Source of the DNA: Actinomycetes bacterium
Lineage (GTDB): Bacteria; Actinomycetota; Actinomycetes; Actinomycetales; Cellulomonadaceae
Assembly (NCBI GenBank): GCA_023430425.1
Contig: JAEZAR010000103.1
Coordinates: forward strand, 1 to 5,268
DNA: 5,268 bases
Direction of reading: 5' to 3'
A program made the position numbers and the translations under genes. The notes under the pieces were generated by a model. The model saw nothing but the letters and a program-made list of their open reading frames with translations. It was not told the origin of the DNA and did not search any database. Below, in pieces: positions 1 through 4,570 of the stretch. Each line of letters begins with the position of its first letter. Position 1 is the first letter of the stretch.

Positions 1-2
1 GG

Positions 3-83
3 CGCGCGCTCTCGGTGCGGGGCGCCCTGGTGCGGGCCCGCGTCACGCCGGCTCCGACGACGCAGTGCCTCGCCTGCGCCTGA
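3..83 (+). CDS. C-terminal fragment of an unidentified protein (gene starts before the window)
   Basis: The frame starting at base 3 is open to a TGA at 81-83 and reads RALSVRGALVRARVTPAPTT then QCLACA. Of its 26 sense codons, 25 end in G or C, the codon bias of the confident genes here. The last residues hold two cysteines as CxxC. No family can be named from so short a tail. The other two forward frames are also open across this stretch, so codon bias is the only argument for this one. A gene end here would leave a 93-bp gap before the next start, enough for the promoter seen there. Confidence 0.35.
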   Translation, partial: RALSVRGALVRARVTPAPTTQCLACA

Positions 84-143
84 CCGCGGGCGGTCCACCC
101 GCCGGGCCGCCCACCGGCCGTGCAAAAGGGCCTTGGTCCCAGG

Positions 144-176
144 TTGACCCGTCCGTACCCGGCAATACTGCGGAGC
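144..176 (+). promoter_or_regulatory. Probable promoter giving a leaderless mRNA for the COG2345 regulator
   Basis: TTGACC at 144-149 resembles a -35 box and AATACT at 164-169 matches four of six bases of a -10 box. The -10 ends seven bases before the ATG at 177, so transcription would begin at or next to the A of the start codon, a common arrangement in actinobacteria. The 14-bp spacer is shorter than the usual 16-18, which is the weak point. There is no well-placed Shine-Dalgarno sequence: a GGAG at 172-175 is only one base from the ATG. Confidence 0.5.
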
Positions 177-887
177 ATGGGTGACCACCAGCTCCGGGTG
201 ATGCGGGTCCTCGCGTGCGGGAGCCGCATGCAGATCCTCCAGCTCCTCCAGGAGCGACAGCGTCCCGTGCCCGTGGACGAGGTCGCTGAGGGCGTCAGCC
301 TGCACGTGAACACGACGCGCGAGCACCTCGACCGGCTGGTCGCCGCCGGCTTCGTCGCACGTGAGGTCGAGCACCGCACGACGCGCGGCCGCCCCCGGAT
401 GCTCTACCGCTCGATCGACTCGGCGGCCGTGGCGGCCATCGACTCGAAGGCGCGGGCCCACCTCGTCTCGCTCCTGCTCGAGGGCTACGGCCAGCCGATG
501 GAGTCCCCCGTCACGTCGGCCGAGATGGCCGGCGTCGCGTGGGCGGCGGAGCTCGGCTGCCCGGGCAGCACCCCGAGCGGGGACGACGACCACGACGTCC
601 GCGAGCAGCTCGCCGCTCTGCACCGGCACCTCGAGGAGCTCGGCTTCGAGCCCGAGCCGCTCGACGGCGGCATGGAGGTCGCGCTCCACCACTGCCCGTT
701 CGCCGACATCGCGAGCGAGCGTCGCGGCGTCATCTGCGGGGCGCACCTGGGTCTCGCGCGCGGCATCCTGGAGCGCCACCCCGGCCCGCTCGTCGTCGAC
801 GGCCTCGCCGCGCGCGGCCGCGGCGACCACTGCCTCCTGCGGCTCGTCCGGCAGGAGTCGACCGAGCGCGAGCTCGTCGACGCCTGA
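177..887 (+). CDS. ArsR-like winged-helix transcriptional regulator, COG2345 family
   Basis: A 236-residue predicted DNA-binding regulator in the cytoplasm. Residues about 8-60 form the helix-turn-helix region, with the recognition helix around VSLHVNTTREHLDRLVAAGF (40-59). Residues 67-79 (RTTRGRPRMLYRS) fit the wing. The C-terminal half (about 143-225) has the pattern seen in COG2345 proteins: HRHLEELGFEPEPLDGG, then HHCPF, then VICGAHLGLARGIL. Cys173, Cys187 and Cys219 lie in this part. Some relatives, such as SufR, bind an Fe-S cluster through C-terminal cysteines, so a redox or metal sensor is possible but unproven. I chose ATG 177 over the in-frame GTG at 120 because the 19 extra residues (rich in Pro, Arg and Leu) look non-native, and because a promoter lies just upstream of 177. 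The target genes cannot be told from this window; the upstream gene is cut off. Confidence 0.85.
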   Translation: MGDHQLRVMRVLACGSRMQILQLLQERQRPVPVDEVAEGVSLHVNTTREHLDRLVAAGFVAREVEHRTTRGRPRMLYRSIDSAAVAAIDSKARAHLVSLLLEGYGQPMESPVTSAEMAGVAWAAELGCPGSTPSGDDDHDVREQLAALHRHLEELGFEPEPLDGGMEVALHHCPFADIASERRGVICGAHLGLARGILERHPGPLVVDGLAARGRGDHCLLRLVRQESTERELVDA

Positions 888-892
888 CCCAC

Positions 893-916
893 CGCCGGCC
901 GGACCTGCGGCCGGCG
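893..916 (+). terminator. Hairpin just after the regulator gene, probable terminator
   Basis: CGCCGGCCG at 893-901 pairs perfectly with CGGCCGGCG at 908-916 around a six-base loop, starting six bases after the stop codon at 885-887. There is no T-run after it, which is usual for G+C-rich actinobacteria. Confidence 0.6.
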
Positions 917-949
917 CTCCCGTCGGCGCTCGCGCCGGCCCCAGGACGC

Positions 950-979
950 CCCCGGTGTGACAGCGTCGTCGCACCGGGG
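950..979. promoter_or_regulatory. Imperfect 12-bp inverted repeat upstream of the DUF488 gene (operator or second terminator)
   Basis: CCCCGGTGTGAC (950-961) and GTCGCACCGGGG (968-979) are inverted repeats with one mismatch (a G-U pair in RNA) and a six-base centre. The repeat covers the probable -35 box and the whole spacer of the DUF488 promoter, as an operator would. As RNA it could equally be a second terminator for the regulator gene, whose stop lies 62 bp upstream. Confidence 0.5.
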
Positions 980-991
980 CACCCTGTCCGC
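957..991 (+). promoter_or_regulatory. Possible promoter of the DUF488 gene (leaderless)
   Basis: GTGACA at 957-962 matches five of six -35 bases. After 17 bp comes CACCCT at 980-985, which keeps only the A and final T of a -10 box. The -10 ends six bases before the GTG at 992, so the transcript would start at or beside that codon. There is no Shine-Dalgarno sequence at a normal distance, which agrees with a leaderless start. The weak -10 keeps confidence low. Confidence 0.35.
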
Positions 992-1531
992 GTGGACGGA
1001 CGCGACCTGCTGACCCTCGGCCACGGCACCGCCTCGGCCGAGGCGCTCGTGGCGCTCCTGCGCCGGGCCGGGGTGGTCGAGGTGGTCGACGTCCGGCGGT
1101 TCCCCGGCAGCCGGGCGCACCCGCACGTGGCCCGCGCCGAGATGGAGCGGTGGGTCCCGGAGGCCGGCATCGCCTACCGCTGGGAGCCCCGCCTGGGCGG
1201 CCGCCGCTCGCGCTCCGAGCACCCGGCCGACGCCGGCCGCGACGACTGGTGGCAGGTCGCCGCCTTCCGCGCGTACGCGGCGCACACGCGCACCCCGGAG
1301 TTCGCCGCGGCGCTCGACGACCTGGTCGCGGCGGCACGCGCCCGACGAACGGCGATCATGTGCTCGGAGACCCTGTGGTGGCGGTGCCACCGCCGGCTGG
1401 TCGCGGACGCCGTGGTGCTGCTCCGGGCCACGGGCGTGCGCCACCTCGGGCACGACGGGCGGCTCACCGACCACGCGCCGTCGGCGGGCGCCCGCGTCGC
1501 ACCGGACGGGCTCGAGTACCCGGCGGGATGA
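992..1531 (+). CDS. DUF488 family protein
   Basis: A 179-residue protein that matches DUF488 from end to end. Visible family signatures are LLTLGHG near the N-terminus (6-12), VVDVRRFPGSR (31-41), the Gly-Ile-Ala-Tyr and LGGRRS region (59-73), the WW and FRAYA segment (86-96), and the C-terminal motif AIMCSETLWWRCHR (121-134) with Cys124, Glu126, Cys132, His133 and Arg134. These conserved Cys, Glu and His residues look like a catalytic or metal site, but the biochemical role of the family is not established and I do not assign one. There is no signal peptide or membrane segment, so it is probably cytoplasmic. GTG 992 is chosen because the family match starts six residues later; the next ATG (1141) would remove a third of the domain. 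The gene runs convergently with the DUF6328 gene, only 18 bp between stops. Confidence 0.87.
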   Translation: MDGRDLLTLGHGTASAEALVALLRRAGVVEVVDVRRFPGSRAHPHVARAEMERWVPEAGIAYRWEPRLGGRRSRSEHPADAGRDDWWQVAAFRAYAAHTRTPEFAAALDDLVAAARARRTAIMCSETLWWRCHRRLVADAVVLLRATGVRHLGHDGRLTDHAPSAGARVAPDGLEYPAG

Positions 1532-1550
1532 GCGGGCGCGGACGCCGGGT
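1518..1550. terminator. Inverted repeat spanning both stop codons of two convergent genes
   Basis: ACCCGGCG at 1518-1525 and CGCCGGGT at 1543-1550 are perfect 8-bp inverted repeats around a 17-base loop. The repeat includes the DUF488 stop (1529-1531) and touches the last base of the DUF6328 stop (1550-1552), so one structure could serve as a terminator in both directions. The long loop and lack of a T-run make it weak. Confidence 0.35.
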
Positions 1551-2092
1551 CAGGTGCGGGCGACGGGCGCGGGCGTCTGCTCCTGCGCGACGTGGCGGCT
1601 CGAGCGGGCGAGGAGTCGCGGGAGCACGAACCAGCCGAGCGTGAGCAGGGCCAGCAGCGACGACGACGCGACGAGCGCGACGGTCCGGGTGGTGACCACG
1701 TCGAACACCAGCAGCACGACGCCGCAGACGACGAGCGCGAGGAAGACGAGCCCGACCCGCATGAGCCGGTCGGCCTCCGTGACGAGTGCGGACTTCGCGC
1801 GCCGGCGGAAAAGCATGCGGTGCAGGCTGACCGGCGCCACCATCAGGCCCGTGGTGATCGCCGCGAGGATCACCAGGACCAGGTAGATCACCCGTTGCGA
1901 CTGCGTGAGGTCGAGGAAGCGCTGCTGGAACGGCACCGTGAGCAGGAACCCGGTGAGGATCTGGATGCCGGTCTGCGTCACGCGCAGCTCCTGCAGGATC
2001 TCCCCCCAGTTGCGGTCGAGCCGCTCCGACGGCGTCTCGTGACGGTCGGACCCGTCCGTCGCGGGCTCCACGCGCTGTGCCATGGCGCACAT
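1550..2092 (-). CDS. DUF6328 family four-helix membrane protein
   Basis: A 180-residue integral membrane protein. The segment RLDRNWGEILQELRVTQTGI (24-43) followed by QILTGFLLTVPFQQRF is characteristic of DUF6328. Hydrophobic segments lie at about 42-57, 69-89, 111-133 and 138-161. The Arg/Lys-rich loop HRMLFRRRAK (91-100) and the Arg-rich tail suggest that the loop between helices 2 and 3 and both ends face the cytoplasm. Relatives are sometimes annotated as sodium:proton antiporters, but nothing here shows transport and I leave the function unknown. The first ATG (2090-2092) is preferred to the one three codons later (2081-2083), because a GAGG lies seven bases before it on the coding strand. 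The gene is divergent from the cellulase gene with 591 bp between starts, and convergent with the DUF488 gene. No partner gene is seen. Confidence 0.85.
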   Translation of the reverse strand: MCAMAQRVEPATDGSDRHETPSERLDRNWGEILQELRVTQTGIQILTGFLLTVPFQQRFLDLTQSQRVIYLVLVILAAITTGLMVAPVSLHRMLFRRRAKSALVTEADRLMRVGLVFLALVVCGVVLLVFDVVTTRTVALVASSSLLALLTLGWFVLPRLLARSSRHVAQEQTPAPVART

Positions 2093-2156
2093 CGTGGGGC
2101 CTCGGACCGCGACGCGCCACCAGGGGCGGCTCGGGTTCGGGCCCGCCGCAGGGGTG

Positions 2157-2186
2157 CGCCCCCGCCCACGGGCGTGGGCGGGGGCG
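2157..2186. repeat. Perfect 14-bp-arm palindrome upstream of the DUF6328 gene
   Basis: CGCCCCCGCCCACG at 2157-2170 is exactly inverted as CGTGGGCGGGGGCG at 2173-2186, with only GG between. As RNA it would make a very stable hairpin on either strand. It lies 65-94 bp upstream of the DUF6328 start, so it is either in that gene's leader (attenuator or insulator) or a DNA site upstream of its promoter. It is not at the end of any visible gene. Confidence 0.7.
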
Positions 2187-2245
2187 AGGGCGGTGCGCGT
2201 CTCACCCGCACAAGGTGTGGCGGTGCACCAGCGGCCGGGCGGCCG

Positions 2246-2300
2246 GTCACCGCTCTCGCGGTGACTGTGACGTGTGACCGAACCGTAACCCCGGCTTGAC
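2246..2300. promoter_or_regulatory. Cluster of GTGAC-type half-sites, inverted and then phased at 11 bp
   Basis: GTCACCGC (2246-2253) and GCGGTGAC (2258-2265) are perfect inverted repeats around TCTC. GTGAC recurs at 2267-2271 and 2274-2278, followed by GTAAC at 2285-2289 and TTGAC at 2296-2300, the last three exactly 11 bp apart. Direct half-sites one helical turn apart are the usual target of OmpR/PhoB-type response regulators; the actinobacterial GlnR and MtrA sites are of the GTnAC kind. Which protein binds is not shown. Confidence 0.45.
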
Positions 2301-2485
2301 CGACCTGCACCCGGGGATGGGGGAGGAGTTGACCCCCGCTTCGCCCCGCCGCCGTTCACCTCCCCGAAATGTCCTGCTGGTGACCTGCGCCTTCTCGCGA
2401 TCCGGGCACGGTGCGTCTCGGCAAGCGAACCGTCGGGCCACTCGTCATCCGAAACTGACCCGCCCCGACGTCTCGCGATGTGGGA

Positions 2486-2499
2486 TCGGAGGGCTCTCC
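2486..2499. promoter_or_regulatory. Degenerate second CebR/CelR-like site
   Basis: Bases 2486-2499 match the TGGGAGCGCTCCCA consensus at 10 of 14 positions and lie 59 bp upstream of the better site. It may be a weak accessory operator or chance in this G+C-rich DNA. Confidence 0.2.
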
Positions 2500-2500
2500 C

Positions 2501-2543
2501 CGCACGCGGTTCCGGGGTGAGCGGCGCACGCGGAGCGGGTGAG
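2501..2543. repeat. Two imperfect tandem copies of a 23-24-bp element
   Basis: CGCACGCGG at 2501-2509 recurs at 2525-2533, and GGGTGAG follows each copy (2515-2521 and 2537-2543). The second copy runs into the CebR-like operator two bases later. Confidence 0.5.
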
Positions 2544-2544
2544 A

Positions 2545-2558
2545 CGGGAGCGTTCCCA
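2545..2558. promoter_or_regulatory. CebR/CelR-type operator upstream of the cellulase gene
   Basis: CGGGAGCGTTCCCA matches 12 of 14 positions of TGGGAGCGCTCCCA, the known operator of the LacI-family cellulase repressors CebR (Streptomyces) and CelR (Thermobifida), which are released by cellobiose or other cello-oligosaccharides. It sits eight bases before the -35 box of the only cellulase gene here, so induction of that gene by cellulose breakdown products is the natural reading. Confidence 0.75.
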
Positions 2559-2566
2559 CGAAACTC

Positions 2567-2596
2567 TTGACCGGGCCAGACCTCCGGTCCCACAGT
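2567..2596 (+). promoter_or_regulatory. Probable promoter of the GH6 cellulase gene
   Basis: TTGACC at 2567-2572 is a near-perfect -35 box. After 18 bp comes CACAGT at 2591-2596, which matches -10 positions 2, 4 and 6. Transcription would start near 2603, giving a leader of about 80 bases with the hairpin-forming CGGAGG end of the 2581-2610 repeat at its 5' edge. Confidence 0.45.
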
Positions 2597-2610
2597 GGGC
2601 TCGTCGGAGG
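2581..2610. promoter_or_regulatory. Interrupted palindrome over the cellulase -10 region
   Basis: CCTCCG (2581-2586) and CGGAGG (2605-2610) form outer arms. Inside them CCCAC and GTGGG (2589-2593 and 2595-2599) form inner arms around a single A. The inner palindrome overlaps the proposed -10 box, a usual place for a repressor site. Confidence 0.35.
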
Positions 2611-2683
2611 CGGCGTCGCCGGGGGCCGCGACCGGCACCACCACCCGGTCGGCGACGACGCCGACCCGACCGCAAGGGGAGCC

Positions 2684-4303
2684 ATGACACACACGAACCG
2701 CCGGCGACCGGTGGCCCGCGCAGCGCTCGCCGCGCTCGCGGCCTCGGCCGTGGTCCTCGGGACGGCGTCGTCGGCCGGCGCGGCCAACGACGTCCTCGAC
2801 CCGGACGCGGACCTCTACCTCGACATGTGGAGCTCGCGCGTCAGCGCCGCGGCCGGGCTGTCCGGCCAGGCGCGCACCGACGCGCTCCTCCTGGCGCAGT
2901 ACCCGGCCGCGACCTGGCTCGAGCGCGGCACGCCCGCGCAGGTCGAGGCCCAGGCCGCGGGCGTCGTCGGGCAGGCCGAGGCCCTCGGCGAGGTCCCGGT
3001 CCTCGTCGCCTACAACATCCCGTTCCGGGACTGCGCCCAGTACTCGGCCGGCGGGGCGACGTCCGTGGCGGAGTACACGGCCTGGATCGACGGGGTCGCC
3101 GCCGGCATCGGGGACGCGCCCGCCGCCGTCATCCTCGAGCCCGACGGGCTCGGGATCATCCCCTGGTACACGAACATCGACGGCAACCTCGAGTGGTGCC
3201 AGCCGGCCGAGGCCGACCCCGCCACCGCCGCCGCCGAGCGGTTCGCGATGCTCAACTACGCCGTCGACACCCTCGGCGCCCTGGCGAACACGGTCGTGTA
3301 CCTCGACGGCACGCACTCGGGCTGGCTGAACGTCGGTGACGTCTCCGACCGGCTGACCAAGGCCGGCGTCGCGAACGCCGACGGCTTCTTCCTCAACGTC
3401 TCCAACTACCACTGGACCGAGAATCTCGTGCAGTACGGCACGTGGATCTCGCAGTGCCTCGCCGGGTTCGCCGGCCAGCTCCAGAACTGCCCCAACCAGT
3501 ACTGGAACGGCGGCCCGGACGGCACGGCGATCGCCGACCTGCTCGGCGGGTGGACCGGCGTCGCGCTGAGCGGCGCCGGCGTGTGGAGCGACACGGCCAC
3601 GGACCCGGCGCTCAACACCTCGGGCATCAACGCCCGGTACGCCGGCATCGAGGGGCAGACGCACTTCGTCGTCGACACCTCCCGCAACGGCCAGGGCCCG
3701 TGGACGCCGCCGGCCGGCGTGTACCCGGACGCCCAGGACTGGTGCAACCCGCCGGACCGGGGCCTGGGCCTGCGCCCGACGACCGACACCGGGGACGACC
3801 TCGTCGACGCCTACCTGTGGGTGAAGATCCCTGGCGAGTCCGACGGGCAGTGCGCGCGGGGTCTCGGCCCGACCGGCACCGTCGACCCCGAGTGGGGCGT
3901 CGTGGACCCGGGTGCCGGGCAGTGGTTCACCCAGCAGGCCCGGCAGCTCATCGAGCTGGCGGTGCCGCCGGTGCCCGCGCCGACCTGCGAGGTGGAGTAC
4001 ATCGTCCACGGCACGTGGCCGCAGGGCTTCAACACCCAGGTCTGGCTGACCAACACGGGGACCACCACGCCGAGCGGCTGGGACATCCGGTTCGCGTTCG
4101 AGGGCGGGCAGACGATCCGCAACCACTGGAGCGCGGACCTGACGCAGGTCGGCGCGGTCGTCCTGGGCGAGCAGCTGTCGTGGAACAGGGTGATCAAGCC
4201 GGGCAAGCGGACAACGTTCGGCTTCATCGGGTCGTCCACGACCGGACCGGGCGCCGAGCCGCTCCTGTTCCTCGTGAACGGGGCCGCCTGCACGGTGCGC
4301 TGA
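2684..4303 (+). CDS. Secreted GH6 cellulase with C-terminal CBM2 module
   Basis: A 539-residue exported enzyme that hydrolyses beta-1,4-glucan bonds in cellulose with inversion. A Sec signal peptide covers about 1-33 (Arg6-8, an Ala/Leu core, cleavage near AGA-AND). The GH6 domain spans about 36-425. It contains signature 1 (VAYNIPFRDCAQYSAGG, with Tyr110 and Asp116), signature 2 (VILEPDGLGII, with the catalytic acid Asp154), YLDGTHSGW (Asp208) and VKIPGESDGQC (Asp387, the presumed base). Cysteine pairs 117/172 and 354/390 fit the two conserved GH6 disulfides; Cys258 and Cys269 may make a third. Residues 435-539 are a CBM2, with terminal Cys435/Cys536 and the three cellulose-binding tryptophans (445, 482, 500). 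The linker is only about eight Pro/Ala/Val residues, with no Pro-Thr box. The motifs look more like endoglucanases than cellobiohydrolases, but the mode of attack is not certain. The start has AAGGGGA at 2674-2680, three bases ahead. It is a single-gene unit under a CebR-like operator. Confidence 0.95.
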   Translation: MTHTNRRRPVARAALAALAASAVVLGTASSAGAANDVLDPDADLYLDMWSSRVSAAAGLSGQARTDALLLAQYPAATWLERGTPAQVEAQAAGVVGQAEALGEVPVLVAYNIPFRDCAQYSAGGATSVAEYTAWIDGVAAGIGDAPAAVILEPDGLGIIPWYTNIDGNLEWCQPAEADPATAAAERFAMLNYAVDTLGALANTVVYLDGTHSGWLNVGDVSDRLTKAGVANADGFFLNVSNYHWTENLVQYGTWISQCLAGFAGQLQNCPNQYWNGGPDGTAIADLLGGWTGVALSGAGVWSDTATDPALNTSGINARYAGIEGQTHFVVDTSRNGQGPWTPPAGVYPDAQDWCNPPDRGLGLRPTTDTGDDLVDAYLWVKIPGESDGQCARGLGPTGTVDPEWGVVDPGAGQWFTQQARQLIELAVPPVPAPTCEVEYIVHGTWPQGFNTQVWLTNTGTTTPSGWDIRFAFEGGQTIRNHWSADLTQVGAVVLGEQLSWNRVIKPGKRTTFGFIGSSTTGPGAEPLLFLVNGAACTVR

Positions 4304-4344
4304 CCGACCGACGGCGGACCGGCCCCGTGGCCGCCGCCTGACCC

Positions 4345-4382
4345 ACGACGGGCTCCTCCCGCACGCGGGAGGAGCCCGTCGT
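4345..4382 (+). terminator. Strong terminator hairpin after the cellulase gene
   Basis: Bases 4345-4362 are an exact 18-bp inverted repeat of 4365-4382, with AC at the centre (in RNA, a tetraloop with one base pair opened). It starts 42 bases after the cellulase stop. There is no T-run, but the stem is the most stable structure in the window and is best read as an actinobacterial intrinsic terminator. Confidence 0.8.
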
Positions 4383-4411
4383 CGCGTCCCAGAGGACCGG
4401 CCGTCGGATCC

Positions 4412-4448
4412 GGGAGGATCTGGCTCGTCACGCGAGCGGGATCCTCCC
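4412..4448. repeat. Second hairpin between the cellulase and sigma genes
   Basis: GGGAGGATC (4412-4420) pairs with GATCCTCCC (4440-4448). After a 2x2 internal loop, GCTCG (4423-4427) pairs with CGAGC (4433-4437) around a five-base loop. It lies 29 bases after the first hairpin and 122 bases before the sigma start. It may be a backup terminator or a site in the sigma gene's control region. Confidence 0.45.
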
Positions 4449-4476
4449 CGTTCCACCGGGTCGCGTCGACGCGGCA

Positions 4477-4503
4477 GGTCACGGATCGGTCACGATCGGT
4501 CCC
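4477..4503. promoter_or_regulatory. Three GGTCAC/GGTCCC direct repeats upstream of the sigma gene
   Basis: GGTCAC at 4477-4482 and 4488-4493 and GGTCCC at 4498-4503 are spaced 11 and 10 bp apart, and GATCGGTC is repeated at 4484-4491 and 4494-4501. On the minus strand these read GTGAC-n6-GTGAC, like the half-sites at 2274-2289. A response-regulator-type operator for the sigma operon is likely but not shown. Confidence 0.4.
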
Positions 4504-4570
4504 GGCACCCCAGCGCGCTACCGATGCCCTCCGTTGACAGCTGTGAGGACGGACGTCGGGAGGGGAACCG

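Larger units (their letters stand above)
2093..2683. other. Divergent intergenic region between the DUF6328 and cellulase genes
   Basis: 591 bp with no convincing gene: short open frames here lack ribosome sites and family-like sequence. It holds, in order, a perfect 14-bp-arm palindrome (2157-2186), a GTCACCGC/GCGGTGAC inverted repeat (2246-2265) running into GTGAC-type direct repeats (2261-2300), two copies of TCTCGCGAT (2393-2401 and 2471-2479), a degenerate CebR-like site (2486-2499), a tandem repeat (2501-2543), a good CebR-like site (2545-2558) and the cellulase promoter. From 2312 to 2485 nothing beyond the short repeats stands out. I could not place a convincing promoter for the DUF6328 gene. 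Confidence 0.7.

Noticed and set aside
88..112. GGGCGG/CCGCCC and GGCGG/CCGCC repeats after the first partial gene as a terminator
   Set aside because: Only 5-6 bp arms with competing alternatives, at a density expected in DNA of this composition.
485..1474. Minus-strand open frames opposite the regulator and DUF488 genes
   Set aside because: Arg-rich shadow frames opposite two genes with clear family signatures; no ribosome site or family likeness of their own.
2329..2334. TTGACC as another -35 box upstream of the cellulase gene
   Set aside because: No acceptable -10 follows at 16-19 bp, and the promoter at 2567-2596 is better placed.
2296..2520. Small plus-strand frame of 74 codons in the divergent region
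   Set aside because: The ATG at about 2317 has no ribosome site at a useful distance, the translation is Arg/Pro-rich without family likeness, and the codon bias is weaker than in the real genes.
2312..2560. Possible riboswitch in the long cellulase leader region
   Set aside because: I looked for conserved cores of cobalamin, c-di-AMP and other common actinobacterial riboswitches and found no convincing match. The proposed promoter also lies downstream of this stretch, so it would not be transcribed.
1550..4456. A 968-codon open frame on the minus strand running through the DUF6328 gene, the intergenic region and the whole cellulase gene in antisense
   Set aside because: Only its last 180 codons resemble a protein family. 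The rest is low-complexity Arg/Gly/Val/Pro sequence opposite an unmistakable GH6-CBM2 gene, as expected from high G+C on the opposite strand.
4534..4539. Perfect TTGACA (with an ACAGCTGT palindrome at 4537-4544) as the sigma gene promoter
   Set aside because: No -10-like hexamer lies 16-19 bp downstream; that position is occupied by the ribosome binding site. A CGTC at 4554-4557 would fit an ECF-type -10, but transcription from it would start inside the ribosome site.
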